A stretch of DNA of 64,000 nt from Hathewaya massiliensis (GCF_902143515.1 NZ_CABFVD010000001.1:496001-560000); one strand, 5' to 3'; counted from the stretch's first letter, positions 26,705-36,558 are shown. The notes: a model not told the origin generated them from the letters alone. Translations and numbers: made by a program.

Positions 26705-29653
26705 CTACCTTATAACCACAAAAGCTATAAGTTCAAAGTCATCTAAACCTTTTATCTTTTCTTGAAATAAAACTTGACTTCCTACTTTAAAGAGATTCTT
26801 CAAATCTTTTTCTTCTTTTACACTTACTATGCTTTCAATTGCACTATGAAGAAGCTCACCATACTTGCCCATTTTGTATCCATCTTTAGTTTCTTTATTG
26901 AATATTTTACAAATATCTTTCAAAGGTTCATTTTTATTTTTACAAGTTGCTCTTAAAATATCCAATATATTTTTTATTTCCAAATGATTAAATTTTATTT
27001 TCCCATCATCTTCTACATATACAAGGTAATATGGATGCAGTATATTTTGCTTTTTAATATTTACTTCGTTAGTGGTGTTTTTTAGCACATAAATTACACC
27101 TTTTTCAATTCCAAGTTCTTCATTTAATTTTACTACTGCATGCATACCATTTGGTGCATGTTTAGGTTCTCCAATAGCTTTAATATACTCAACCATGTCC
27201 ATCCTAAAATCATTAAGTCCTAAATCTGTAATACTTATGCTTCCATCAACATCTTCTAAGTCTTGAAGTTCCCCATCTTGTAGCTTTTTAAGCTGAACTT
27301 TCCTGTAATCAGCATTTAATTGTTCTTCTGAAATTGGGTTATCATCGGCTGTGCTAGTAGCGTCAACTATTGTCATACGACCCATTACCCTGTCATTTAA
27401 ATTAATGTACTCATCTAATGATATATTAGGCCAAAAATTTACTAATTGAATATATTGATTTTTGCTTCCTATACGATCAATACGTCCAAACCTTTGAACT
27501 ATCCTTACTGGATTCCAATGTATATCATAATTTATACATATATCACAATCCTGAAGGTTTTGTCCTTCTGAAATACAATCAGTAGCAATTAATACTGTTA
27601 ACTCCCCACTTTCATTTGGATAAATTAATTGTTTTTCTTTGCTTATAGGTGAAAAAAACGTTAATATCTTATCCATATCACTTAAGCCTGTTATGGTTGA
27701 CTTATTTCCTCCAGAACCACCCTCAACTTTAGCGGTTTCAATATTATATTTATTTTTTAAATAACTGCTTAAATAGTTATAAAGATATGTGGTTGTATCT
27801 GCAAATGCTGAAAAAATTAATACTTTATTATTTCCTTCATTGAAAGGATTATTAATTTTATTATCTATAATCTCAACTAATTGTTTTAATTTTGCATCAT
27901 TATTATCAGTTATTTTTTTTATTTCACTTATTAAGTACTTAAGTATGTTAATATCCCCTGTAATATCCCTTTCCCAGCTGATTAAATCCATATCTTTTAA
28001 AGCTATTTTTACTTTCCCTTTTGTTGTGTCATTTGTAAACTGCATATTCTCTTCATATAATTCATCAATTTCATTTTGGGATAAATTATCAACAAGATTT
28101 TTAACTAAACTTTTATTACCACTTTTGTATTGCTTTATATCTTCTAATGTATTAAAATTAATACCCAATATCTTACTTAATGTTATTCTAAAAGCTTCTA
28201 CAGAACTTTCTAACCTTTTAAGCATCATAATAGTCATAAGTCTTTGCAATGACTTTTCACGGCTAGATTGCTTTAAAGCACCTTTTCCTTCAATCTTTGT
28301 ATCATACATTTCATTATATTTATCAATCTTACTTGCAAATATATAACTCATTGGAGCATAAACTGCTAAGGTCATACTACTAATTTTACTGTATATATCA
28401 TCATAACCAACAACATTGTGGTTTTTAGTTAAATCACAATAGTAAGATTGAGTTTTTAACCTTTTAGGAAAGCTTCCTATATCCTTTATATCATAGTATT
28501 TAACAATATGTTTTCTACTTCTAGCAATTGTCACACTATCTAATAATATAGAAAAATCCATATCTAAATTCTCAAGTAAGTCTTTGGCTTTTCTATCTTC
28601 TGAAGGTACTTTAATCCACTCATCAAATACTCTCTGAGCTTTTAAAAATATCTGCCTTATAGATTGATCTGTATCTAACTTACTTTCAAATTCTTCAAGA
28701 TTATCACCATATGCTAAAGCTAATTGATTTTTCAAATCTTTAAACTTATTATTTACAGGGGTAGCGCTTAACATTAATACCTTAGTTTTTACACCTGGTT
28801 TCATTACTTTATTTATTAAAAATTGATATCTTGTTTCCTTATCTTTATATGGATCGTTATTTCTAAAATTATGACTTTCATCTATAACTACAAGATCATA
28901 GTTTTCCCAATATATTTCTTCTAATTTTTGTCCATTGCTTGTACCGGACTTTCTCCCTAAATCTGTATGATACAAAACATCAAATCTAATTTTATCTTTG
29001 TAAAAAATATTAGTCTTTTTATTTCCTATATACCTATTCCAGTTATCTGATAATTTTTTAGGACATAAAACTAGTATAGATTTATTCTTTAAGTCATAGT
29101 ATTTCATTACTGACAAGGCTGTAAATGTTTTCCCAAGACCTACACTATCTGCTAATATACAACCGTTGTATTTTTCCAACTTATTTATAATTCCTATAGA
29201 TGCATCTTTTTGGTAGTTATATAGTTTATCCCAAATTATAGTATCCTTAAATCCTGTTAAATCATTAGGCATATAATCTTCTGATAGATCTTGTAAAAAT
29301 TCATTAAAAATATTATATAAAATAATAAAATAAATATATTCTGGTGAGTTTTCTTTATATGCACTAGAAATGTACTCAACAATCTTCTCAGTTACATCTT
29401 CAAATTTCTTATTATCATTCCACATATCCTCAAATTGTTTTAAAAATATTGTTGTTGTGGAATCATCATTAATTTTTGTTATTGCTTTAAAAAGAGAATT
29501 ATCTTTTTCATAGCCTAATTCACCAGTTGTAAAACTTTCAACTGGCATATATGTAACATTATTTTTTTTCTCCAGTAATAGAAATAAAATTAGGCATAGA
29601 GCCACTTGAAATATTAGATTTAAATTTGACTTTCCCTTTAATCCAGTTAGCAC
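26705..29653 (-). CDS. SNF2-family helicase, main part (frame-shifted from its N-terminal PLD domain)
   Basis: Helicase motifs: GCILADSVGLGKTFTAL (Walker A, near residue 168 of this frame), VVIDESHNFRN (DExH box near 253), SATPVNNKF, and the C-terminal TDCISEGQNLQDCDICINYDIHWNP plus RFGRIDRIGSKNQ (motifs V-VI). The first roughly 30 residues of this open frame are an artefact: they overlap the preceding PLD frame, read as a hydrophobic string, and lack a ribosome site. Genuine coding resumes at NNVTYMPVES. Removing one base from the T8 tract (plus strand) at 29562-29569 joins both frames into a single protein of 1089 residues, the size of known PLD-SNF2 helicases. Confidence 0.85.
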   Translation of the reverse strand: MLTGLKGKSNLNLIFQVALCLILFLLLEKKNNVTYMPVESFTTGELGYEKDNSLFKAITKINDDSTTTIFLKQFEDMWNDNKKFEDVTEKIVEYISSAYKENSPEYIYFIILYNIFNEFLQDLSEDYMPNDLTGFKDTIIWDKLYNYQKDASIGIINKLEKYNGCILADSVGLGKTFTALSVMKYYDLKNKSILVLCPKKLSDNWNRYIGNKKTNIFYKDKIRFDVLYHTDLGRKSGTSNGQKLEEIYWENYDLVVIDESHNFRNNDPYKDKETRYQFLINKVMKPGVKTKVLMLSATPVNNKFKDLKNQLALAYGDNLEEFESKLDTDQSIRQIFLKAQRVFDEWIKVPSEDRKAKDLLENLDMDFSILLDSVTIARSRKHIVKYYDIKDIGSFPKRLKTQSYYCDLTKNHNVVGYDDIYSKISSMTLAVYAPMSYIFASKIDKYNEMYDTKIEGKGALKQSSREKSLQRLMTIMMLKRLESSVEAFRITLSKILGINFNTLEDIKQYKSGNKSLVKNLVDNLSQNEIDELYEENMQFTNDTTKGKVKIALKDMDLISWERDITGDINILKYLISEIKKITDNNDAKLKQLVEIIDNKINNPFNEGNNKVLIFSAFADTTTYLYNYLSSYLKNKYNIETAKVEGGSGGNKSTITGLSDMDKILTFFSPISKEKQLIYPNESGELTVLIATDCISEGQNLQDCDICINYDIHWNPVRIVQRFGRIDRIGSKNQYIQLVNFWPNISLDEYINLNDRVMGRMTIVDATSTADDNPISEEQLNADYRKVQLKKLQDGELQDLEDVDGSISITDLGLNDFRMDMVEYIKAIGEPKHAPNGMHAVVKLNEELGIEKGVIYVLKNTTNEVNIKKQNILHPYYLVYVEDDGKIKFNHLEIKNILDILRATCKNKNEPLKDICKIFNKETKDGYKMGKYGELLHSAIESIVSVKEEKDLKNLFKVGSQVLFQEKIKGLDDFELIAFVVIR

Positions 29654-29975
29654 ATTCTTTAGCTATAGCCTTTTGTGTTAATTTATTTCTAAGCTTTATT
29701 TCAAATGGTGTACCATATAAAGTGTTTTCCCTTATTTCATGTGGTATGTAAAATTCCCTACTTTCTTTTTTTATTTTATCTGCTATTTTATCTTCAATAA
29801 AAGTTGGGGAAGAAAAAATAAATTCGAGTTCCTTAACATTTTTTAGCTCCTCTTTAAGCGCATCAAATGCATAAATAGAAAAACATGATGCTATTATCTT
29901 AAGTTTACTTCCATTTTCAAGCTCTTTTTTAATGTCATCACCTAACAATTTATTCTGATTATTTATTATCTCCAT
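29559..29975 (-). CDS. N-terminal PLD-like domain of the SNF2 helicase (frame-shifted fragment)
   Basis: 138 residues beginning with a good ribosome site (AAGGGGAATTGTT then ATG). The sequence KLKIIASCFSIYAFDALKEELKN fits the phospholipase-D-like N-terminal domain that normally opens this helicase family. It stops at TAA just after an A8 tract. With seven A instead of eight, GGA GAA AAA AAT AAT GTT continues straight into the helicase. So this is either one gene with a frameshift, a slippage site, or a sequencing error. Confidence 0.8.
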   Translation of the reverse strand: MEIINNQNKLLGDDIKKELENGSKLKIIASCFSIYAFDALKEELKNVKELEFIFSSPTFIEDKIADKIKKESREFYIPHEIRENTLYGTPFEIKLRNKLTQKAIAKECANWIKGKVKFKSNISSGSMPNFISITGEKK

Positions 29976-30198
29976 AACAATTCCCCTTAAATAGTAACTA
30001 GGTTATATGACTATCTTATCATTTTAATTGGTATTTTAAAATATTGTGTTATTTAATGGTTAATTTTCCTTTTATAATTTTTTTCTCACAGTCTAGTTGC
30101 TAAAAATCATATTCACTGCAAAATCTTTTAAGATTTTATGAATTTATTAAAATCTGCTTATTTGCTCGTCATAAAGCTTTTCCTTATTAAAGTATATT

Positions 30199-30762
30199 CT
30201 ATAGTGATTCTCTAATCTCACCAAAGATTTTCAGTTTCATTTCTTTTGATATACTATTTCCATTAGGAAAATACTGCATAAAAAATACTGAATTACATTC
30301 CTTTAATAGTTTACCATAATTGCCATAATCATTAATATCTTCAAGCTTCCTAAAGTCATTTACTCTATTAAACTTATTTTTAATTTTACTATGTATAATG
30401 CACACTGTTTTGGGCTTATACTCAATAATTTTTCCTATTAAACTTTTTATATGTTCTTCTGAAACTTTCACCTTTTTGCTACTAGTCTCTACCCTTTCTG
30501 CAACTACATCAATAATCCCAAACTGCTTATTTTTATAATTAAATTCTGTTCCACCAAATACTTGCTCATCTGCATTAAGTTTGTCTACTTCTACGGTAAC
30601 TAACCCACTTTCATAAAGCAATTTAAAAAATGTTGACTGTTTACCAGAAAAATAATGACCATTAGAATTAGATTGTTTTGGTGGGTTTAAAGCAACGAAT
30701 AGGATGTCTAAATTATATTTTAAATACTTATCAATAGATAAGTTACCCTGCATAATCTCCAT
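30199..30762 (-). CDS. Uracil-DNA glycosylase superfamily protein (mismatch-specific type)
   Basis: 187 residues from the ATG at 30762, chosen because AAGGAGG lies five bases upstream; the longer frame to 30795 would place this ribosome site inside the gene. The UDG-type active-site loop LFVALNPPKQSNSNGHYFSG (residues about 19-38) corresponds to the GINPG/GhxFxx motif of the MUG/TDG group, and TFFKLLYESGL follows. A CIIHSK segment later may replace the classical SLLN-type leucine loop. Likely removes uracil or mismatched bases, or degrades modified DNA; a defence role is inference from location. Confidence 0.7.
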   Translation of the reverse strand: MEIMQGNLSIDKYLKYNLDILFVALNPPKQSNSNGHYFSGKQSTFFKLLYESGLVTVEVDKLNADEQVFGGTEFNYKNKQFGIIDVVAERVETSSKKVKVSEEHIKSLIGKIIEYKPKTVCIIHSKIKNKFNRVNDFRKLEDINDYGNYGKLLKECNSVFFMQYFPNGNSISKEMKLKIFGEIRESL

Positions 30763-30991
30763 ATAAACCTCCTTCTCCATATTCAGTTCAAACACTGTAA
30801 CGAAGTTACTCGACTATTTAAAAATATTTATAATATTAGCGAATAGACTTTTGTTATATCCAATTACAAGCATGCTTCTATCGGATTAACCCCTTTATTT
30901 TGGACAAACTCTATTAAATTCTCGCTATTACTTCAATTTTCATGCCATCATAAGTTATAGGCTTAATTCATTTACTATGTATTTTTATACA

Positions 30992-31951
30992 CTATAACTT
31001 AACTGTCATCCATTCTAGAGTTTCTCCAGAATAAAGGTTATAAAATTCACTTGGAGTCTTATATCCTAAGCTTGAATGAATTCTACGGTTATTATATCTT
31101 TTCATAAATTCATCTACACTTATAAATGCTTCTTTATAATCATTAAATTCATTAACACTAAAACACTCATCCTCTAATATTCTGTGAAAAGATTCAATAT
31201 GGGCATTCTTATTTGGTGTTCTAACAGGTATTCTCTCATGATGGATACCCAAAATTTCACAAGTCTCTTTGAAGGTATTACTAATAAACTGTGGACCATT
31301 ATCAGTTCTTACTACAGGTAATTCAATATCCTTTTGAAATAAATTTCTTTTAATAAGACAGCGCCTAAGGGTAGCTGCGGTATCTTTAGCATCACAACTT
31401 AATCCCATATGATAGTCAATTAATGTTCTGTCAAATACATCAATTACATTTAGTAAGAAGAAAAATCTATCTTCTCCTTTTATATAGCCGTATTTAATAT
31501 CTAGCTCCCAAACATTGTTTGAAGAGTTTACTTTTCTATTTATAGCAATACTCTTCTTAACTTTATCTTTAACTTTTCTCTGAGGCCTTAGTAAATCTAA
31601 CTCTTTGCATAATCTATATGCTTTCTTATGGTTCAATACAAGCTTATATTCACGCTTGAGGTGTTCTTTTATCTTTCTATATCCATAAAACTCTGCATCT
31701 CCATTTATTGATTCTATTATCCATTCTTTTATTTGTTCATCACAAACTTTATCACCACTAAGATTAAATGAATATCCAGGAGCAGGTTTACCTACAGGTT
31801 TCTTTTTTATCTTATCTTTATTGGCAATATTATAGTAATAAGTTGATTTGCCTAATTTTATAATCTTAAGTACTAATAATGCACAATATCCTTGTGATAT
31901 ATATTTTTCACAAATTTCTACTTTATCTTTAATTGAGGGTTTACTTTTTTT
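30992..31951 (-). CDS. IS3-family transposase OrfB (DDE catalytic part)
   Basis: The orfB frame is open from the slip site at 31945-31951 to the TAA at 30992, about 319 codons. The rve integrase core shows WELDIKYGY (first Asp), VRTDNGPQF (second Asp) and HIESFHRILEDE (Glu), so the DDE triad is complete. An HTH_21-like segment with GDAEFYGYRKIKEHLKREY precedes it. There is no independent start with a ribosome site; it is made as the OrfAB fusion through a -1 frameshift. Confidence 0.88.
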   Translation of the reverse strand, partial: KKSKPSIKDKVEICEKYISQGYCALLVLKIIKLGKSTYYYNIANKDKIKKKPVGKPAPGYSFNLSGDKVCDEQIKEWIIESINGDAEFYGYRKIKEHLKREYKLVLNHKKAYRLCKELDLLRPQRKVKDKVKKSIAINRKVNSSNNVWELDIKYGYIKGEDRFFFLLNVIDVFDRTLIDYHMGLSCDAKDTAATLRRCLIKRNLFQKDIELPVVRTDNGPQFISNTFKETCEILGIHHERIPVRTPNKNAHIESFHRILEDECFSVNEFNDYKEAFISVDEFMKRYNNRRIHSSLGYKTPSEFYNLYSGETLEWMTVKL

Positions 31952-32217
31952 AATAAGTCTCTAAGTATTGAAATTTCAAGATCTTTCTCACCTAACAGTT
32001 TCTTTAAATGATCATTTTCTTGCTCTTTTTCTTTAAGTTCTTTAGTTATTTCTTTTCCCTCAATTAAAGTTGATGATAAACCTTGTTTTTTTATCCATCC
32101 ATTGACCGTTGATCTTGCAATTCCATGCTTACGTGCAACTATACCAATATCTTTTACATTATTAACTTCCTTAATGATTTGGGATTTAAACTCTTCTGTA
32201 TAATTCTTCTTTTTCAT
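31918..32217 (-). CDS. IS3-family transposase OrfA (helix-turn-helix part)
   Basis: 99 residues: KKKNYTEEFKSQIIKEVNN opening, HTH segment IARKHGIARSTVNGWIKK (residues about 27-44), then a leucine-zipper-like coiled coil. Binds the IS ends. Near its 3' end, A7 (31945-31951) gives a slippery A-AAA-AAA heptamer where a -1 shift joins OrfB. Confidence 0.9.
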   Translation of the reverse strand: MKKKNYTEEFKSQIIKEVNNVKDIGIVARKHGIARSTVNGWIKKQGLSSTLIEGKEITKELKEKEQENDHLKKLLGEKDLEISILRDLLKKVNPQLKIK

Positions 32218-32284
32218 GTATAATCACTCCTGACAATATTATTATATTTTACATAACAGATATTGTCCAATATCATTTAGGGGC

Positions 32285-32746
32285 TTAAGAGCTATTACCA
32301 TTAAACCCATTCTCACCAAAATAATATTTAGCAATAGATTTATCAGTTACTTGCCATTGTATCATCCTACTTGGAATACCACAGTTACAATAAATATTTA
32401 TTAACAATGCTGTATTTGGTTCTAGTTTTTTTAGCCTATAGACAACCTTGGACTTTTTTAATTTATCTCTTTTGGTGATTTTAAGTTCATAAATCTTAAG
32501 ATTCTTTAATTCTTGCTTTACTGGAGCTATTAATGTGTACTCTCCACCACATTTTTCGTCACAAAATTCAACTATACTATGATACTTATCAATTTGTGAT
32601 TCAGTAGGATTTGCAATTATGGTTATATCATCATAAATATGTTCTGTTTTAAATATGGCACAAATCACCTTTGCTATACCTATAAATAACGATAAAATTC
32701 CTATTATTCGTAATATCCAATCTAAAATATATGCTAATTTGTCCAT
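32285..32746 (-). CDS. Hypothetical membrane protein, possibly cut at its 3' end by the IS
   Basis: 153 residues. One or two hydrophobic segments at residues 5-30 (YILDWILRIIGILSLFIGIA), then a soluble domain with CDEKCGG and a NCG motif; no family recognised. The stop codon lies two bases from the right end of the IS3 element, so the original C-terminus may have been replaced by IS-adjacent sequence. The ribosome site is an unusual run of eight G (32751-32758). Confidence 0.5.
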   Translation of the reverse strand: MDKLAYILDWILRIIGILSLFIGIAKVICAIFKTEHIYDDITIIANPTESQIDKYHSIVEFCDEKCGGEYTLIAPVKQELKNLKIYELKITKRDKLKKSKVVYRLKKLEPNTALLINIYCNCGIPSRMIQWQVTDKSIAKYYFGENGFNGNSS

Positions 32747-32908
32747 ACTTCCCCCCCCTATTTAACATTTCTCTATAAGTTTTTACCCCTAAAAAGTATC
32801 CTCCTAATTTCTAATTACTTCATGTTTAAACTTAAATATTATCTAAATTCACATAAATAACGTGTAAACCCCCATCCTTTAATGCAAATTTTTTCATCAT
32901 ACTATATT

Positions 32909-33112
32909 CTATAGATGTCCAATTTCTATTTTATTTATGATTTTTAGCACCTGTCCAAATTTTGATTTATATACTATTCTTGAAGTATCAGAATTACTTA
33001 CTCTAACATTTAGTGAATAAGCGGTAACAAATCTATATTTATTTATCCTAATGCTATCTAAATTAAAATTTTTAAATTGCTCCATTATTCTTTCCATAAA
33101 ATATTTTACCAC
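32909..33112 (-). CDS. Small hypothetical protein near the right end of the element
   Basis: 67 residues from a GTG, or 58 from an internal ATG (MEQFKNFNLDS). Composition is like a real soluble protein (many charged and aromatic residues). No ribosome site is convincing and no family is recognised. It is the last open frame before the right attachment site. Confidence 0.35.
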   Translation of the reverse strand: MVKYFMERIMEQFKNFNLDSIRINKYRFVTAYSLNVRVSNSDTSRIVYKSKFGQVLKIINKIEIGHL

Positions 33113-33473
33113 AAAACGTTATAGAAATGTTTATACAAATACAAAATAGCTAGATGGCTCCCTTACTCTTCTTTTGTGTAAAATAGTTTGTTAAAACTTA
33201 TTTATCCTATTGGTCTTAATTAAAAATAATACATAAAGATAATTACAAAAGAAACAGCTTGGAATATAGTTTTACTACAACAAGATATGCAAGTATTAAT
33301 GAATTATGTGAGTAGCTTGAGTTAAGATATCAAGAAGTGAAAGCTGCATTTTAATTTTTATAGAAGCTCCTCTTGAGTTTTATCTTTCATTGAGTATTGA
33401 TATTCGTACATTGATTATCGTATTCAGCATTAACAATTAATCATTAAAAATGACCTATATCCTCTACAACGGG
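33113..33473. other. Gene-free stretch at the right end of the element
   Basis: About 350 bases of AT-rich DNA with no convincing gene. A plus-strand stretch (33250-33355) has short open segments broken by stops and may be decayed coding DNA. The TGACC motif shared with the left end is at 33450-33454, and the attP arm CCCGTTGTAG (minus strand) ends the element. Confidence 0.4.
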
Positions 33474-33475
33474 GT
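33474..33475. other. Right attachment-site core (AC on the minus strand)
   Basis: Junction between manC codons (AAT AAA GAC side) and element DNA (CCCG side). Shares AC with 17180-17181. Confidence 0.75.
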
Positions 33476-33730
33476 GTCTTTATTCGTAGGTTCCAACATT
33501 ATATTTTCTTTATTTATTTCTGGTATATCTATACAAACCTGCTCATAATATTTTTGGTTAGTTACAACATAGATATTTTCTTTGGGAACCATAGGTAAAA
33601 TTCTATCTACAGTATTTCTTAAAAAGCTTTTCCCATTTATTATATTTAAAAATTGCTTTGGATTATTATCTCTAGATAAAGGATAAAGCCTAGTGCCTTT
33701 CCCTCCTGCCAAAATAAGAGCATAAAGCAT
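33474..33730 (-). pseudogene. manC: manC 5' portion, split by the mobile element
   Basis: The true start is the ATG at 33730, with AGAGGTG ten bases upstream. The first 86 codons include the nucleotidyltransferase signature LILAGGKGTRLYPLSR (residues 5-20) and run to MLEPTNKDT. Beyond the AC core the frame enters the element, adds Pro-Leu and stops at TAG (33464-33466). This gives a short peptide that cannot be active. The remaining three quarters of the gene lies 16.3 kb away at 16369-17181. Confidence 0.92.
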
Positions 33731-33881
33731 AACCAAAAAACACCTCTGCCAATTGATATACATTTATACTATGTATATATCTTAGCAAAGGTGAAAGTCT
33801 TTCTACATATAGAGAAATTTATACATTCTAATACTACCATTTTTCAAAATGAAAGTAAAAACCCACTATGTCCTTTTATTA

Positions 33882-35114
33882 TTATATTAATATATCTTTC
33901 TTTTTAAAATTAAAATATGAAATGGCATAACATATTATAATCCAAGAGAGCATTACTATTATACCACTCTTAAGATTTATGCTAAGATTTCTCATACTTC
34001 TAGCAATGTTACCTTCTAATAAAGATATTGGGTCTCCATAAGTTATAAAAAGTAATTTACTTATTCCCCTAGACTGTCCCATTATTGCATTAAGTATTTG
34101 TAACATAATAATTGAAATTACAGAAATCGCCATAGATATCATACTGCTCTTTACAATGGTTGAAATTAAAAATGCTAATGTGCAAGCAACCATAATATAT
34201 AGGGCTTGAATTAAAATTGCAATAAGTACAAACTTCCACATAGGCATAAGAGAAGCTGAATTAGGAACATTTATAATATTAAAAGTACCATCAGGATTTA
34301 CTCTGGCCTTATCATACATAAATTTCATTCCTTGAATCACTGGATAGTTAAAATTTCCAGAACCTCTAAATATACTTATACCTATAAAAAATAGAAGTTC
34401 TCCACTTGTTATTAAAGTTATTGCTGAGACTACTAAAGATATATACTTAGCTAAAAGCACCTTTCCTCTTGCTACTGGCTGAATAAGTAAAAATTTTAAT
34501 GTAGGTGGAGTATATTCTCCTGATACCATATCCGCAGCAAATACCACAACTCCTAAGGCTAAGAAACTTAACCCAATATTACTTAAAACACCTACTAAAA
34601 AGTTAAATCCATTTAACACATACTCTCCTACTGGTTCTATATCATTTTCTAAAAGATATTTTGCCTTAGCAATTTCCATTCTTAAATACTCAGAGTCAGG
34701 ATTATTTTCATTCTTTTGAAGGTTATAATTTGCCTCTGTATTTTTTAAATCTGCCTTTAATTTAACTCGCCAATCAATCTTTTTGTCCTTTTCTTTTATT
34801 TCCTTCTTTAATTCTTCTATACTTCCTTTATTTTCCTTAATATCCTCATCTATTCTTTTTAAATTTAGTTCTAGTTCTTCTGGTTTATCCTTTAAATCTT
34901 TCTTTAATCTTTCCTTATCTTCTTCTAGGTATTTTAAACTTTCTTGCATAGATAATATTCTATTTTCTGGTTTTTCACTTTCTAAAACGAACTTTTCATT
35001 TTTATAACTGGCAAATACCATAAAGCCAAGTAGTGCTAAAAAACCTAAAAAAACTACTAGGGTCTTTGCCCTTTTAAATAGTTTAATAAACTCATTTTTA
35101 ATTAAAACAACCAT
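33882..35114 (-). CDS. ABC-2 type transporter permease with extracellular coiled-coil loop
   Basis: 410 residues. One transmembrane helix at residues 18-36, a long charged coiled-coil region (residues about 40-135, repeated EELKKEIKEK-type heptads), then five hydrophobic segments. This matches ABC-2 permeases that carry a large outer loop. Its start overlaps the ATPase stop by one base (TAATG), so the two are translationally coupled. Likely exports a lipid, peptide or drug, or gives bacteriocin/antibiotic self-protection; substrate unknown. Confidence 0.85.
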   Translation of the reverse strand: MVVLIKNEFIKLFKRAKTLVVFLGFLALLGFMVFASYKNEKFVLESEKPENRILSMQESLKYLEEDKERLKKDLKDKPEELELNLKRIDEDIKENKGSIEELKKEIKEKDKKIDWRVKLKADLKNTEANYNLQKNENNPDSEYLRMEIAKAKYLLENDIEPVGEYVLNGFNFLVGVLSNIGLSFLALGVVVFAADMVSGEYTPPTLKFLLIQPVARGKVLLAKYISLVVSAITLITSGELLFFIGISIFRGSGNFNYPVIQGMKFMYDKARVNPDGTFNIINVPNSASLMPMWKFVLIAILIQALYIMVACTLAFLISTIVKSSMISMAISVISIIMLQILNAIMGQSRGISKLLFITYGDPISLLEGNIARSMRNLSINLKSGIIVMLSWIIICYAISYFNFKKKDILI

Positions 35115-36022
35115 TATTTTTTTCCTCCTTTAACCAATTCCATATACCTTTGTTCTAAGCCCTTATGTTTTATATAAAACTCCATTAGTTCTACATTTCT
35201 TTCTACTAATCTTTTTATAATTAAAGGAGAGTGTTTTTTATAAATTCTTATTTCTAGTGTCTTCTCAAGTTCCTTAAAGTATAATATCTCTTCCATACCT
35301 TGTAATTCTTCTAAACATTTCTTCTTATTAACTGGATCTAATATTACTACTACACTTTCCTCTTCATCTTCTTGTCCATTTTTTTCTACGGATTGTATAA
35401 CACCATTATTTATAAAGGCTACAGTATCACATAACTGTTGAACCTCACTTAAAATATGAGAAGATATAAATACGGAAATTCCTCTTTCTTTGGATGCTTT
35501 TCTTACTATTTCCCTAAAGTCTAAAATTCCATTAGGATCTAAACCATTGGTAGGCTCGTCTAATATAAGCAACTTAGGATCTGAAATTAAAGCTGCTGCA
35601 AGACCTAGTCTTTGTTTCATACCTAAAGAATATTTCTTTACTTTCATATTAATTTTATCTTTTAATCCCACAAGTTCTATTAGTTCATCAATTTCTTCTT
35701 TTGAAACTCCCCTTACTCTAGCAATTTGCATCAAATTTTCTCTACCAGATAAATATGTATATAATTCTGGATTCTCTACTACAGCCCCCACATTAGAAAG
35801 AGCTTCCTCTCTATCTTTCTCTAAATCATGTCCCATAATCTTTATGCTTCCACCATTGCTATGAATAAGCCCTACAAGCATCCTTATGGTAGTAGTTTTT
35901 CCTGCACCATTAGGTCCTAAAAATCCAAAAATCTCTCCTTCTTTAACCTCAAAACTTATCCCCTTTATAATTTCACTCTTTCCAAGACGTTTTTTAAGAT
36001 CCTTAACTTCTAATACATTCAT
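35114..36022 (-). CDS. ABC transporter ATP-binding protein
   Basis: 302 residues. Walker A GPNGAGKTTTIRML (residues 36-49), signature YSLGMKQRLGLA (about 133-144), Walker B LLILDEPTNGLDP (about 154-166) and the switch His in SSHIL (about 190). It belongs to the DrrA/BcrA-like group that pairs with ABC-2 permeases. Powers the membrane partner encoded directly downstream. Ribosome site AAGGAGGA is strong. A possible promoter (TATAAT, about 36052) lies just upstream. Confidence 0.92.
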   Translation of the reverse strand: MNVLEVKDLKKRLGKSEIIKGISFEVKEGEIFGFLGPNGAGKTTTIRMLVGLIHSNGGSIKIMGHDLEKDREEALSNVGAVVENPELYTYLSGRENLMQIARVRGVSKEEIDELIELVGLKDKINMKVKKYSLGMKQRLGLAAALISDPKLLILDEPTNGLDPNGILDFREIVRKASKERGISVFISSHILSEVQQLCDTVAFINNGVIQSVEKNGQEDEEESVVVILDPVNKKKCLEELQGMEEILYFKELEKTLEIRIYKKHSPLIIKRLVERNVELMEFYIKHKGLEQRYMELVKGGKK

Positions 36023-36330
36023 CGGAAAATCCTCCTTACTATATTTAAAATAATTATACTATATTTGGTATTAAAGTAAAATCACTTTAAGAATATTGTA
36101 AGTATTTTTTATTAATATCTTATGGATTGTATGAATTTTTTTAGACTTTTTTGAGAATAATAATTGTACTAGCAGGAAAGATGCACAAAAATATTTATAT
36201 ATAATTGTATAAACCCTTAATATATTTGGGTATATTTAAAGTTTATTAAGATTAAATAATTTTACAAAAAGATTATATGTGATTGAAATCCAATAATCGA
36301 AATAAATAACTTTATAAAAGGAGGATTTAT
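36023..36330. other. AT-rich intergenic region between divergent genes
   Basis: 308 bases without a gene. On the minus strand TATAAT with a poor -35 (TTTACT, 16-base spacing) precedes the ABC operon. The plus-strand side must hold the promoter of the 66-residue gene, but I could not assign one. Confidence 0.4.
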
Positions 36331-36531
36331 ATGTATAAGGATAACAACAATGATGTGCCATTTTATAAAAATGTAAGTGAAGGGGAATCTTTAGAAGAAT
36401 ATATATTAAATAGAGATAAAGAGTTAAATAAAGATAAAATAAAATCTGAAAAACTTCAAAATGAATTTTATGGTTTTTCCCTTTATCCTCAATCGACTCT
36501 TTATACTAATGATCCTAACCATTTTTATTAA
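36331..36531 (+). CDS. Small hypothetical protein, 66 aa
   Basis: 66 residues, strong ribosome site (AAAAGGAGGATTT). Acidic/Asn-rich N-terminal half (MYKDNNNDVPFYKNVSEGES), a charged central helix (EEYILNRDKELNKDK), and a Tyr/Pro-rich end (FYGFSLYPQSTLYTNDPNHFY). Tyr-rich small proteins are common in spore coats, so a coat role is possible, but nothing proves it. It has its own terminator directly at the stop, so it is a single-gene unit. Confidence 0.7.
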   Translation: MYKDNNNDVPFYKNVSEGESLEEYILNRDKELNKDKIKSEKLQNEFYGFSLYPQSTLYTNDPNHFY

Positions 36532-36558
36532 AAAAACTCCTCTAATGAGGAGTTTTTT
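36531..36558. terminator. Strong terminator after the 66-aa gene
   Basis: AAAAAACTCCTC-TAAT-GAGGAGTTTTTT: perfect 12-bp stem with a tetraloop. A/T tracts on both sides also make it useful for the convergent superoxide dismutase gene. Confidence 0.9.

Larger units (their letters stand above)
30890..32283. mobile_element. IS3-family insertion sequence
   Basis: About 1394 bp, bounded by imperfect inverted ends: CCCCTTTATTTTGGACAA at the left, and at the right, read inward, CCCCTAAATGATATTGGACAA. Two overlapping frames (orfA, orfB) encode an IS3-type DDE transposase. No clear target duplication could be confirmed. It is inserted within the larger manC element, ending two bases from the stop of the membrane-protein gene at 32285. 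Confidence 0.85.
17182..33473. mobile_element. 16.3-kb serine-recombinase integrative element inserted in manC
   Basis: Limits come from the split manC reading frame and are precise to a base or two. Rejoining the element ends gives an attP with arms CTATAAGGGG and CCCGTTGTAG around AC; the arms are 8/10 inverted repeats. Contents from the left: AlbA_2/HATPase protein, large serine recombinase with a coupled 61-residue gene, Type III-like restriction enzyme and methyltransferase, DUF4391 protein, PLD/SNF2 helicase, uracil-DNA-glycosylase-like protein, an IS3 insertion, and small unknown genes. There are no structural phage genes and no conjugation genes, so it is a small defence-type island moved by its recombinase. 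Confidence 0.88.
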